Origin: UBA4615 sp046046245
GTDB taxonomy: Bacteria; Pseudomonadota; Gammaproteobacteria; Burkholderiales; Burkholderiaceae_E
Direction of reading: 5' to 3'
Length of the DNA stretch: 64,000 bases
NCBI GenBank assembly: GCA_046046245.1
Contig: JBJOKE010000022.1
Location: forward strand, 1-64,000
The notes under the pieces were generated by a model that was not told the DNA's origin, ran no database searches, and saw only the letters and a program-made list of their open reading frames with translations. This document shows positions 1-10,919 of this stretch, piece by piece (within the stretch, counting starts at the first letter, position 1; each line of letters starts with the position of its first letter). The translations under genes were made by a program, and so were the position numbers.

Positions 1-119
1 TGCACCCGCGCCACAACATGTTCCTCTCCCTCGCCCACCGCGACGAGGACATCGACGAGGCCCTCGCCGCCACCGACCTCGCGATGGCCGCCGTCGCCGC
101 GCGCTTCGGCGGCGCCTGA
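1..119 (+). CDS. C-terminal end of a class III (glutamate-1-semialdehyde-type) aminotransferase, partial
   Basis: Only the last 38 codons are in the window; the frame is open from base 3 to the TGA at 117-119. The visible peptide has a HNMFLSLAH segment followed by an acidic DEDIDEAL helix. This resembles the closing small domain of PLP-dependent glutamate-1-semialdehyde 2,1-aminomutase-like transaminases. The catalytic lysine and PLP site lie outside the window, so the family call rests on the tail alone. It is 143 bases upstream of the amidohydrolase gene on the same strand and could belong to that operon. Confidence 0.55.
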   Translation, partial: HPRHNMFLSLAHRDEDIDEALAATDLAMAAVAARFGGA

Positions 120-262
120 GCGCGATGACGGACAGGGCACGGCGGCGGCCGCGCACCCGGGAATCACGGCGGCGGGCGCCGTCCGGCTGAGCGGGCCCGC
201 CCCGGATCGACACGACACGACGCGCGCGGCACCGATCGCGCGCCGACAGGGAGGAGACGACG

Positions 263-1981
263 ATGAGCGACGACACGCACGACGCCGCGGCCCCCAGGCC
301 CCGGCCCAACCACTTCGGGCAGACCACCGGCGACGACCCGCGCGTGCGGCACGCGTTCAACGTCGGCCCGTCGTCGATCGGCCCCATGCACGCCGACTCC
401 GGCTGGCCCGACAAGCGCTGGTACGACGCGCCACGAGAGGACCCGGCCTGGCCCGAGGTCCACGTCTACACCGACGCGATCTCCTACGATCCGGGCGACG
501 AGGTCGCGTTCCACGCGAGCACGCACGCGTCGACGTACACGCTCGAGGTCGTGCGCGACGGCCTCGAGCCGGTCCGCGTGTTCCACCGCGAGTCGGTCGA
601 CGGTGCGTTCTTCCCCGCGCCGAAGGATGCCTACCGCGAGGGCTGCAACTGGCCCGAGTCGCTGCGCTGGCGGATTCCCGACGACGCGCCCTCGGGTTTC
701 CACAAGGTGATCGCGAGCTGCGAGCGCCCGAACGGCACGCGCTTCGTCCAGCACCACTTCTTCGTGGTCCGGCCCACCGCGCGCACCCGCAGCGGCCCGC
801 TGCTGATGGTGCTGCCGACCTCCACCTGGATGGCGTACAACGACTGGGGCGGCGCGAACTCGTACATCGGCGTCGCCGGCGCCGACGGCAACTCGTTCTC
901 GCCGAGGCTCAGCTTCCGCCGCCCCTGGACCCGCGGCATGGTCTGGCTGCCGGCCGGCGCGCCGCGGATCTGCGCGGACCCGGTCACCGACCCGCTGACG
1001 ATGCCGCGCTACCTGCCGAAGGACTGGGCCTACAGCCACGGCTTCGGCTACTTCTATGCGGCCGCGGGCTGGGCGCAGTACGACCGCCACTTCAAGGTCT
1101 GGGCCGACCGCGAGGGCATCGCGCTCGACATGATCACGCAGACCGACCTGCACTACCGGCCCGAGATCCTCGAGCGCTACAAGGCGGTGGTGATCGTCGG
1201 CCACGACGAGTACTGGAGCCGCGAGATGCGGCTCAACATCGACGCCTTCGTCGAGCGCGGCGGCAGGCTCGCGCGCTTCGCCGGGAACTTCCTCTGGCAG
1301 GTGCGGATGGAGGACGACGGCGCGACGCAGGTCTGCTACAAGGCGCGCGCCGCGACCGAGGACCCGGTCCGCGGCACCGATCGCGCGAACACGCTGACCA
1401 CCGCCTGGGAGGACGGCCGCGTCGGCTGGCCGGGCGCGACCACCGTCGGCGTCAACGGTCGCCAGGGCGTGTACGCCTCCTGGGGCGGCTTCGCGCCGCG
1501 CAACTCGAAGGGCTTCACCGTCTACCGCCCCGAGCACTGGATCTTCGACGGCACGCAGCTCGGCTACGCCGACGTGTTCGGCGGCGAGGCACGGATCTTC
1601 GCCTACGAGCTCGACGGCCTCGACTACACCTTCCGCCGCGGCCTGCCCTATCCGACCGGCGAGGACGGCGCGCCGCCCGGCGTCAGCATCCTCGCGATGG
1701 CGCCGGCGATGATGGCCGAGGCGATGCACGCCGGCGAAGGCTTCCGCTACTACCTCGGCGACCAGGACCTGAAGGGCAAGGCGCTGTCGATGTACGGCGA
1801 CCTGTCGCCGGAGTCGCTCGACAAGGCCCGCTACGGCTCGGGCATGGTCGTGCACCTGCCCAAGGGCGCCGGCGAGGTCGTCACCGCCGGCACCTGCGAG
1901 TGGGTGATGGGCCTGTCGCGCAACGACTTCTTCACCTGCCGGATCACCCGCAACGTGCTCGACCGCTTCACGCGGTCCTGA
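263..1981 (+). CDS. N,N-dimethylformamidase large-subunit-like amidohydrolase
   Basis: 572 aa, preceded by a strong purine-rich ribosome site (AGGGAGGAG). The second half matches the C-terminal catalytic domain of N,N-dimethylformamidase beta subunits, which hydrolyse small N-substituted amides at a mononuclear iron. Visible landmarks are WMAYNDWGGANSY (residues 189-201), HDEYWS (314-319), a GGRLARFAGN stretch (333-342) and AYELDG (448-453, with Glu449 a possible metal ligand). I cannot place the second metal-binding tyrosine with confidence. The known enzyme needs a small alpha subunit of about 15 kDa, and no such gene lies on either side. It is shorter than the characterised subunit (about 760 aa from memory). 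A Dpp-type importer follows 38 bases later and may bring in the substrate. The exact amide is unknown. Confidence 0.8.
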   Translation: MSDDTHDAAAPRPRPNHFGQTTGDDPRVRHAFNVGPSSIGPMHADSGWPDKRWYDAPREDPAWPEVHVYTDAISYDPGDEVAFHASTHASTYTLEVVRDGLEPVRVFHRESVDGAFFPAPKDAYREGCNWPESLRWRIPDDAPSGFHKVIASCERPNGTRFVQHHFFVVRPTARTRSGPLLMVLPTSTWMAYNDWGGANSYIGVAGADGNSFSPRLSFRRPWTRGMVWLPAGAPRICADPVTDPLTMPRYLPKDWAYSHGFGYFYAAAGWAQYDRHFKVWADREGIALDMITQTDLHYRPEILERYKAVVIVGHDEYWSREMRLNIDAFVERGGRLARFAGNFLWQVRMEDDGATQVCYKARAATEDPVRGTDRANTLTTAWEDGRVGWPGATTVGVNGRQGVYASWGGFAPRNSKGFTVYRPEHWIFDGTQLGYADVFGGEARIFAYELDGLDYTFRRGLPYPTGEDGAPPGVSILAMAPAMMAEAMHAGEGFRYYLGDQDLKGKALSMYGDLSPESLDKARYGSGMVVHLPKGAGEVVTAGTCEWVMGLSRNDFFTCRITRNVLDRFTRS

Positions 1982-2019
1982 CGCGCACGCGTCGCCCCCC
2001 CAAGACAGAGGAGACCGCC

Positions 2020-3585
2020 ATGCAGATCCCGTTCCTCCGACGCCTCGCCACCGCCGCGTTCGCCGCGGGCCTCGTCGCCGTCGCCGCGCCCGGCACGGCC
2101 GTCGCGCAGCAGCCGCCGCCGAAGAAGGGCGGCACGCTCGTCTACGCCTACCAGTCCGGCCCCGGCACGCTCGACCCGTACGTGTCGAGCAGCGCGGTCG
2201 AGCTCGAGGTGATCCACCACCTCTTCGAGGGACTGGTCGCGATCAACGAGAAGTACGAGACCAAGCCGATGGTCGCCACGTCCTTCGAGATCAGCCACGA
2301 CGCGCGGACCTTCACCTTCAGGATCCGCAAGGGCCTGAAGTTCCACGACGGCAGTCCGCTCAGCTCGGCCGACGTCGCCGCGTCGTTCGAGCGCTACGTG
2401 AAGGTGAGCCCGAACGCCTCCGTGTTCGCCGACGTCGCGAACTACAGCGCGCCCGACCCCGAGACCTTCGTCATCCGGCTCGGCAAGCCGAACGCGGTCT
2501 TCGTCGACATCCTGAAGAGCCCCGTCTTCCCGTTCGTGATCCTGCCGGCGTCGCAGAAGGAGAAGCCGCCGCGCGGCATCGACGTGATCGGCTCCGGACC
2601 GTTCAAGCTCGGCGAATGGGTGAAGGACAGCCACCTCGTCATCGAGCGCTTCGACGGCTACCAGCCGAACACCGCCTACTCGGGCCCCGACGGCTTCGCC
2701 GGCCGGCGCCTCGTCCACCTCGACGCGGTCCGCTACCGCTTCATCCCGGAGAACAACGCGCGCGTGGCCGCACTGCAGACCGGCGCCGCCGACGTCGTCG
2801 CCTCGATCCCGCCGGACCTCGCGAAGCGCTTCGCGGCCAACGCGAGCCTCGAGGTGATGAACATCTTCCCGTTCTGCATGCAGGTCTACATCGTCAACAG
2901 CTCGCAGGGGCCGACCCGCAACCCGAAGGTCCGGCAGGCGATCAACGCGGTGGTCGACGCCGACGAGATCCAGGCGGCGATGGGCCAGCTCTCCCGCTCG
3001 AACCACTCGCTGGTCTACTCGTTCAGTCCGTTCTACCAGGGCGACGCGATGCGCCGCTACTACTCGCAGAAGGACCCGAAGAAGGCCCGCGCGCTGCTGC
3101 AGGAGGCCGGCTACAAGGGCGAGGAGATCGTGCTGCAGACGAACTCCAACTACCCGTCGTTCCGCGACGCGATCCTCGTGCTGTCGGAGCTGATGAAGGC
3201 CGCCGGCATGAACGTCAAGGTCGACGTCGTCGACTGGACGACCAACGCGAGCAACATGCAGCGCGGCACCGGCACCTGGAACGTCTCGACCACCGGCTTC
3301 TGCTCGAACCCGCTGCTCGGGCCGCAGCAGTGGCGGACGATGTTCTACACCTTCCCGCAGGTGAAGGACGACAAGGTGCTCGACTCGGCCTTCGACAAGT
3401 TCTACACCTCGCTCGACTTCAAGCAGCGCCGCGAGGCCTGGGAGGTGATCGAGAAGCAGGTGCTCGAGCAGTCCTACATGATCAAGATCGCCGACATGGG
3501 CACGGTGCGTGCGTTCAACAGGGCGAAGGTGCAGGGCTTCGACCAGTACTACCTGCCGCGCTTCTGGGGCGTGAGCCTGAAGTGA
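2020..3585 (+). CDS. ABC transporter substrate-binding protein, family 5 (peptide/nickel/glutathione type)
   Basis: 521 aa, periplasmic receptor of the importer encoded by the next four genes. I chose ATG 2020 because AGAGGAG lies just upstream and because it begins with a clear Sec signal: positively charged MQIPFLRR, a hydrophobic alanine/valine core, then an AVAQQ cleavage region near residue 30. The mature part starts GGTLVYAYQSGPGTLDPY, the usual N-terminus of SBP_bac_5 proteins, and length is normal for the family. The upstream in-frame extension to 1900 overlaps the amidohydrolase and is not needed. Ligand is unknown; a short peptide or an amide from the neighbouring hydrolase is an inference. 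Confidence 0.9.
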   Translation: MQIPFLRRLATAAFAAGLVAVAAPGTAVAQQPPPKKGGTLVYAYQSGPGTLDPYVSSSAVELEVIHHLFEGLVAINEKYETKPMVATSFEISHDARTFTFRIRKGLKFHDGSPLSSADVAASFERYVKVSPNASVFADVANYSAPDPETFVIRLGKPNAVFVDILKSPVFPFVILPASQKEKPPRGIDVIGSGPFKLGEWVKDSHLVIERFDGYQPNTAYSGPDGFAGRRLVHLDAVRYRFIPENNARVAALQTGAADVVASIPPDLAKRFAANASLEVMNIFPFCMQVYIVNSSQGPTRNPKVRQAINAVVDADEIQAAMGQLSRSNHSLVYSFSPFYQGDAMRRYYSQKDPKKARALLQEAGYKGEEIVLQTNSNYPSFRDAILVLSELMKAAGMNVKVDVVDWTTNASNMQRGTGTWNVSTTGFCSNPLLGPQQWRTMFYTFPQVKDDKVLDSAFDKFYTSLDFKQRREAWEVIEKQVLEQSYMIKIADMGTVRAFNRAKVQGFDQYYLPRFWGVSLK

Positions 3586-3592
3586 CGCCGCG

Positions 3593-4537
3593 ATGCTGAG
3601 GCTGCTGTCGGTCCGCCTCGCGCAGGCGGCCCCCGTCCTGCTGCTGGTGGCGGTCCTCGCCTTCCTGCTGATGCGGCTGCTGCCCGGGGACCCGGCGATC
3701 GTGATCGCCGGCCCCGACGCGTCGCCCGAGGCGGTGGACCGACTGCGCCGCCAGCTCGGCCTCGACCGCCCGGTGCTCGCGCAGCTCGGCGCCTGGTTCG
3801 GTCACCTGGCGCAGGGCGACTTCGGCCGCTCGCTGATGCTGAACCAGACCGTGGTGTCGGCGGTGCTCGAGCGCCTGCCGGTGACGCTGTCGCTCGCCGC
3901 GCTCGCGTTCGCGATCACGCTGCCGGTGGGCACGGCGCTCGGCGTGCTCGCCGCCTGCTTCCGCAACACCTGGATCGACGCCTGCGTGATGGCGGTGGCG
4001 CTGGTCGGGGTGTCGGTGCCGAGCTTCTGGATCGCGATCGTCTCGGTGATCGTCTTCAGCGTCGAGCTCGGCTGGCTGCCGTCCTCGGGCTACGCGCCGC
4101 TGTCCCGGGGCGCAGGGCCCTGGCTGCACGCCCTGATCCAGCCGGCCGCCATCCTCGCGCTGTTCCAGATCGGCTACCTCGCGCGCATGACCCGCTCCGC
4201 GATGCTCGACGTGCTCGACCAGGACTACATCCGCACCGCTCGCGCCAAGGGCCTCGACGAATGGCGCACGATCGGCCGGCACGCGTTCCGCAACGCGCTG
4301 ATGTCGGTGACCACGGTGAGCGGCATCATCGTCTCCCTGCTGATCGGCGGCTCGGTGGTGATCGAGCAGGTGTTCGCGCTGCCCGGCATCGGGCGGCTGG
4401 TGGTCCAGGGGATCATGGCGCGCGACTACCCGCTGGTGCAGGGCACGATGCTGATGCTCGGCTTCGCGTTCGTGCTGGTCAACGTGGCGGTCGACGTGAT
4501 CTACACCATCGTCGACCCGCGGGTGCGTTATGACTGA
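3593..4537 (+). CDS. ABC transporter permease, DppB/OppB type
   Basis: 314 aa inner-membrane permease. It opens with a hydrophobic helix (LLLVAVLAFLLMRLLPGDP), and the LPGDP motif after helix 1 is typical of DppB-like subunits. The ATPase-contact EAA loop is seen around RTARAKGLDEW (EAA-like, followed by R-H-A-F-R-N). Several further hydrophobic helices follow. It starts 7 bases after the receptor stop and overlaps the next permease by 8 bases, so the operon is translationally coupled. Confidence 0.92.
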   Translation: MLRLLSVRLAQAAPVLLLVAVLAFLLMRLLPGDPAIVIAGPDASPEAVDRLRRQLGLDRPVLAQLGAWFGHLAQGDFGRSLMLNQTVVSAVLERLPVTLSLAALAFAITLPVGTALGVLAACFRNTWIDACVMAVALVGVSVPSFWIAIVSVIVFSVELGWLPSSGYAPLSRGAGPWLHALIQPAAILALFQIGYLARMTRSAMLDVLDQDYIRTARAKGLDEWRTIGRHAFRNALMSVTTVSGIIVSLLIGGSVVIEQVFALPGIGRLVVQGIMARDYPLVQGTMLMLGFAFVLVNVAVDVIYTIVDPRVRYD

Positions 4538-5423
4538 GGCCGTCGCGGCGCCGACCGAGGTCGAGGCGGTCGCGTTCGCGCCGCGCCGTCGCGCGCCCAC
4601 GCTGCGCAAGCTGCTGCGGCACCGCTCGTTCCTGCTGGGCGCGGCGATCGTCGGCCTGCTCGCGCTCGCCGCGATCGTCGGGCCGTGGCTCACCGGTCTC
4701 GACCCGACCGCGATGCGGATCCGCTTCCGCTTCAGGCCGCCGTCGGCGGACTTCCCGTTCGGCACCGACGCGTTCGGCCGCGACGTGCTGACGCGGGTGC
4801 TGCACGGTGCGCGGCTGTCGCTCGCGATCGGTCTGTCGGTGGCGCTGCTGTCGGGCGCGGTGGGCACCGCGATCGGCATCGCGGCCGGCCACTTCCGGCG
4901 GCTCGACCCGCTGCTGATGCGCTGCATGGACGCGCTGCTCGCGTTCCCGGCGATCCTGCTCGCGATCGGCATCAGCGCCGCGCTCGGGCCGCAGGCGACC
5001 AGCGTGATCGTCGCACTCGCCGTCGCCTACGTGCCGCGCACCGCGCGGATCGTCCGCGGCTCGGCGCTGGTCATCCGCGAGTCGGAGTACGTCGAGGCGG
5101 CGCGCGTCGCCGGCGCCGGTCACCTGCGGATCATCCTGCGCCACATCCTGCCGAACTGCCTCGGGCCGCTGGTCGTGCAGCTGACCTTCGTGTTCGCCTA
5201 CGCGATCCTCGCCGAGGCGGCGTTGAGCTTCCTCGGCATCGGGCCGCCGCCGCCCACGCCGAGCTGGGGCAACATCATCGCCGAGGGGCGCGACTATTCG
5301 GTCGAGGCCTGGTGGATCATGCTGTTCCCGGGTGCGGCGATCAGCCTCGCGGCGCTCGGCATGAACCTGCTCGGCGACGGCCTGCGCGACGTGCTCGACC
5401 CGCGGCTGAAGGTGGAGACCTGA
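4530..5423 (+). CDS. ABC transporter permease, DppC/OppC type
   Basis: 297 aa second permease of the same importer. An N-terminal cytoplasmic segment precedes the first helix (FLLGAAIVGLLALAAIVGPWL). The periplasmic FPFGTDAFGRDVLTRVLHGAR segment is diagnostic of DppC/OppC. The EAA loop reads EYVEAARVAGAGHLRIILRH, split here as EYVEAARVAG and the following RIILRH. It shares 8 bases with the DppB-like gene upstream, and the first ATPase gene starts 5 bases downstream. Confidence 0.92.
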   Translation: MTEAVAAPTEVEAVAFAPRRRAPTLRKLLRHRSFLLGAAIVGLLALAAIVGPWLTGLDPTAMRIRFRFRPPSADFPFGTDAFGRDVLTRVLHGARLSLAIGLSVALLSGAVGTAIGIAAGHFRRLDPLLMRCMDALLAFPAILLAIGISAALGPQATSVIVALAVAYVPRTARIVRGSALVIRESEYVEAARVAGAGHLRIILRHILPNCLGPLVVQLTFVFAYAILAEAALSFLGIGPPPPTPSWGNIIAEGRDYSVEAWWIMLFPGAAISLAALGMNLLGDGLRDVLDPRLKVET

Positions 5424-5428
5424 GCCCG

Positions 5429-7446
<2,018 letters not shown>

Positions 7447-7450
7447 GCGG

Positions 7451-7487
7451 GGCGTCGCGACGGGCGGCGCCGGTTCCGCGCGACGCC
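7451..7487. terminator. Hairpin between convergent genes
   Basis: GGCGTCGCG at 7451-7459 pairs perfectly with CGCGACGCC at 7479-7487, leaving a 19-base loop. It sits in the 63-base gap between the convergent DppF-like and acylase genes, so a bidirectional terminator is plausible. No U tract follows on either strand, so intrinsic activity is uncertain. Confidence 0.4.
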
Positions 7488-7509
7488 GCGTCGTCGACCC
7501 CGACCGCCC

Positions 7510-9852
7510 TCAGGGTGCCAGGTCGAGCCGCTCGTCGAGCGCGTCGATCTCGCGCGGGTCCGTCAGCATCGGCACCGCCTCGCAGCGGGCCCACGCATCG
7601 TGCTGGTCCGCGTAGTGCGGACTGCCCGGGTGGCCGGACACGCCGTGGAAGACGACCCAGCGGCTGCGCTGCCAGTCGCCCACGTCGAACGCGTAGCGCG
7701 CGACCGCGCCGTAGGCGGCGGCGAGCCCGCTCGCCGCGTAGCAGCCGTTCGCCCAGACGGTGTCGTTGTCGCCGCCCACCGGGGCGCCGGGCGGATCGAG
7801 CAGCGCGGCCGCCTGCGGGAAGAGCGCCGACAGCGGATGCGACAGCCTCACCCGGTGCGCGTCGCCCCAGCGCGCCGGCGGCGGTGCGGCGTCGGCGCGC
7901 CGCAGCGCCTCGACGAAGGCCGCGTCCCAGTCGAGGCCCTTCAGCAGCGACGCATCGTCGGCGCGGACCAGCTGCGGCAGCGTCCACCACAGCTGGTTCG
8001 TCGGCACGACCGCCGGCGGCACGCGCAGCAGCGCATCGGCGCCGGCCGCGGCGAGGCCGGAGCGCTCGGTCAGCAGCCGCGCGAGCTGCCAGCGCAGCGT
8101 CGCGTACGCCGCGGCGCCGGCGGAGTCCGCGCGCATCGTCGCGTCCCAGTCGACGATCCGCCGGCGCAGCGCGTCGAGGCGCGCGCGCGCCGCGACGTCG
8201 GGCTCGTGCGCGTCGAGCCGCAGCGCCGCGAGCCGCGCCTGGAACACCGGCGCGGTGAGGCTCTCGGCGTCGCCGTGGATCGCGAGCATGTCGTCGAGCG
8301 TCGCGCGCGGCAGCGCCTGCAGCCGCGCCTCGACGCGCGCCGCGCGGTACGGCGGATGGCAGTCGGTGCACAGGTAGTCGTCGTCCGGCCCGCCGTCGGC
8401 GACGATCCGGTTGTTCGCGCTCGCGAGGTAGCCGCGCGGCGGATCGAAGGCCCGTGGCATCCGCTCCCAGGGGATCATCCCGTCCCAGTCGTGCTCGCCG
8501 GTCCAGCCCGGTACCGGCAGCCAGCCGTTGACGCGCGGACGCTTCGGCACGATCGCGCGCACCAGGTGGCCGATGCGGCCGGTCGTGTCGGCGGCGACGA
8601 GGTTGTGGTCGATCAGCCCCCAGCCGCGCGTGGCCTCGAAGAGGCCGTCGACGGTGCGCGCGCCCAGCATCGGCAGCAGGCAGTCGAACGAGCGGTCGAC
8701 GTCGCAGAACTGCACCGAGCGCAGCACGAGCGCGGCCCCTCCGGACGGGTCGCCGGCGATCACCGGGCCGTGATGGGTGACGACGACCTCGGCGCGGACG
8801 TCGGCCGCGCCGCGGACGCGGAGGGTCTCGGTCCGGACCTCGGCGTCGCGCCAGGCGTCGCGGAACAGGTAGCGCGAGCGGTCGCCCGGCGCGAATCGCT
8901 CGACGAACAGGTCGTGGATGTCGGCGAACGCGTGCGTGACGCACCAGGCCACGTGGTGGTTGTGCGCGAAGTGCGGGAAGCCCGGCACGCCCGGCACCGT
9001 CAGCCCGATCGCGTCGAACGCGTCGCAGGCGAGGTGCGTCTGCACGTACATGCTCGGCATCTCGAACATCCGGTGCGGGTCGCCGGCGAGCAGCGGCCGG
9101 CCGGTCGCGGTCCGCGTCGGCGACACCGCCCAGTTGTTGCTGCCGCCGCCGGTCGCGTCGCCGCCGGCGAGGCGCGCCACCGCCTCGATCGCCGGCGCGA
9201 GGTCGCGCAGCGTCGCGACCCAGCGCGCGGCGTCCTCGCCGGGCGGGATGCACAGCCGGTCCTCGCCGCCGTCGTCGTAGCGCAGCTTCGTCACCGCGTC
9301 GGGGCCGATCGTGCGCAGCGCGGCGGCACGCCAGAGCTTGAACCACACCGAGCCCATCAGCCAGCCGCGCTGCCGCATCACCGCGATCGAGTGCCAGGGC
9401 AGCCAGGGCTCGGGGGCGGTGTCGAGCAGCCGGTGCTCGTAGGCGAGCGGGCGACCCTCGCGCAGGAACGCGTTCACGCCCTCGGCGTAGCGGTCGAGCA
9501 TCGCGCGCGTGGCCGGCGACGCGGCCTCGTAGTCGCGCCGCGACGCGCCGGCGACGTCGAGCCGGCGCGCGAGCACGTCGGCGTCGACGCCCGACGGACC
9601 GATCCATTCCGACCAGCGGCCGAGCATCCGCATCCGCGCGGCGTCCATCTGCCACATCCGGTCCTGGGCGTGGACGTAGCCCTGGACGAGGAAGACGTCG
9701 TCGGCCGAGCCCGCGCGCACGTGCGGGATCGACCAGCGGTCGCGGTGGACCGTCGCCGGCCGCGACAGGCCCGGCAGGCGCAGGCGGCCGCGCGTGACGG
9801 GCAGTCCGAGGGCCGGATCCGGCAGGCCGGACGGGGGTGGGGGCGACGACAT
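7510..9852 (-). CDS. Penicillin acylase family Ntn-hydrolase
   Basis: 780 aa, normal length for an unprocessed penicillin/acyl-homoserine-lactone acylase precursor. These enzymes self-cleave to alpha and beta chains and use the new N-terminal serine as nucleophile on amide bonds. The candidate nucleophile is Ser238 in GGGSNNWAVS, the canonical processing site. The alpha-chain HRDRWSIPHV and the FLVQGYVHAQDRMWQMD segment (54-70) also fit. There is no recognisable signal peptide (the N-terminus is serine/proline-rich), although characterised members are often periplasmic. It is the last gene of a leftward run with a haloalkane dehalogenase and a hydratase. The substrate is not readable from sequence. 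Confidence 0.87.
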   Translation of the reverse strand: MSSPPPPSGLPDPALGLPVTRGRLRLPGLSRPATVHRDRWSIPHVRAGSADDVFLVQGYVHAQDRMWQMDAARMRMLGRWSEWIGPSGVDADVLARRLDVAGASRRDYEAASPATRAMLDRYAEGVNAFLREGRPLAYEHRLLDTAPEPWLPWHSIAVMRQRGWLMGSVWFKLWRAAALRTIGPDAVTKLRYDDGGEDRLCIPPGEDAARWVATLRDLAPAIEAVARLAGGDATGGGSNNWAVSPTRTATGRPLLAGDPHRMFEMPSMYVQTHLACDAFDAIGLTVPGVPGFPHFAHNHHVAWCVTHAFADIHDLFVERFAPGDRSRYLFRDAWRDAEVRTETLRVRGAADVRAEVVVTHHGPVIAGDPSGGAALVLRSVQFCDVDRSFDCLLPMLGARTVDGLFEATRGWGLIDHNLVAADTTGRIGHLVRAIVPKRPRVNGWLPVPGWTGEHDWDGMIPWERMPRAFDPPRGYLASANNRIVADGGPDDDYLCTDCHPPYRAARVEARLQALPRATLDDMLAIHGDAESLTAPVFQARLAALRLDAHEPDVAARARLDALRRRIVDWDATMRADSAGAAAYATLRWQLARLLTERSGLAAAGADALLRVPPAVVPTNQLWWTLPQLVRADDASLLKGLDWDAAFVEALRRADAAPPPARWGDAHRVRLSHPLSALFPQAAALLDPPGAPVGGDNDTVWANGCYAASGLAAAYGAVARYAFDVGDWQRSRWVVFHGVSGHPGSPHYADQHDAWARCEAVPMLTDPREIDALDERLDLAP

Positions 9853-9937
9853 CGCGATCTCCTTCGCAGCGGGCCGGGGTCGGTTCGATGGTACGCGCCG
9901 CGGGGGGCACGCGCGGGCACCGCGGCGGGCGCCGCGT

Positions 9938-10840
9938 TCAGCCCAGCCGGGTCACCGCCTCGGCCACGATCGCCTCGCCGTGCTCCTGCACGAAGTGCCC
10001 GCCCGGCTCGATGCGCATCGCCGGCCCGCAGCCGCGGATCCGCGCGCGCAGCGCCTCCATCACCTCGGGCGTGAAGACCGGGTCCTGCACGCCGACCGCC
10101 ATCATCGAGCGGCCCGTCCAGTCCTCGGACCAGAAGCGCGCCGCACGCCGGGAGACCTCGGCGCCGTCGTCGCCCGCGTGCTCCGGCACGCGTTCGGGGA
10201 AGGCGCGCGTCGCCGCGCGGAAGGTCGCGTCCGGGAACGGCGCGTCGTAGGCCGCGCACTCGGCCGGACTCATCTGCGGGTTGCCGCGCGCGAAGAGTCG
10301 CGAGATGGAGAAGTCCGGCCTGCCCGCGCACATCGCGCGCCACTGCAGGAAGCCCGCGGGCAGCGGCGCCTCGGCGGTGGCGAGCACGGTGTTCATCACG
10401 AGCAGCGCCCGGTACCGGTCGGGCGCGGCCATCGGCAGCGTGAGGCCGAGCAGCCCGCCCCAGTCCTGCACGACGAGGTTCACCTGCCGCAGGTCGAGCC
10501 GCTCGACGAACTCGAGCAGCACCGCGCGGTGCCAGGAGAACGTGTGGCGCGTGTCCTCGGTCGGCTTGTCGCTGCGGCCGAAACCCGGCAGGTCGGGCAC
10601 GACCACGCGGTGCCCGGCCGCGAGGAAGCCCGGGATCATCCTGCGGTACAGGTAGCCCCACGCCGGGTTGCCGTGCAGGCAGAGCCAGGTGACCGGCGCG
10701 TCGCGCGGGCCCTCGTCGACATGATGGAGCCGCAGCCCGCCGAGCGAGGGCAGGCCCTCGATCCACCTGGGCGCGTACGGCCAGCCGGGCAGGTCGGCGA
10801 AGCGATCGTCGGGGGTGCGGACGAAGGGGATCTCGGTCAT
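9938..10840 (-). CDS. Haloalkane dehalogenase (alpha/beta hydrolase, DhlA-like)
   Basis: 300 aa, close to the 310 aa of DhlA. A classical triad is visible: nucleophile Asp126 in VVQDWGG, acid Asp253 in GVQDPVF and base His282 in GGHF. Oxyanion/halide features are HGNPAW (56-61) and Trp127 next to the nucleophile, with DLPGFGRSDKP (83-93) before them. The Asp placed before the cap domain fits haloalkane dehalogenase subfamily I. The reaction is hydrolytic release of halide from alkyl halides, giving an alcohol; the substrate range is not predictable. A GAGG ribosome site precedes the start. It lies 79 bases downstream of the hydratase and 85 upstream of the acylase, all leftward. Confidence 0.85.
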   Translation of the reverse strand: MTEIPFVRTPDDRFADLPGWPYAPRWIEGLPSLGGLRLHHVDEGPRDAPVTWLCLHGNPAWGYLYRRMIPGFLAAGHRVVVPDLPGFGRSDKPTEDTRHTFSWHRAVLLEFVERLDLRQVNLVVQDWGGLLGLTLPMAAPDRYRALLVMNTVLATAEAPLPAGFLQWRAMCAGRPDFSISRLFARGNPQMSPAECAAYDAPFPDATFRAATRAFPERVPEHAGDDGAEVSRRAARFWSEDWTGRSMMAVGVQDPVFTPEVMEALRARIRGCGPAMRIEPGGHFVQEHGEAIVAEAVTRLG

Positions 10841-10919
10841 CGGGGGCCTCGTCGACGAAGGCGGGGCGGCGCCGCCGGACGATACCCCGGCGCGACGCGC
10901 GGACGCGCCGGGGCGCGGT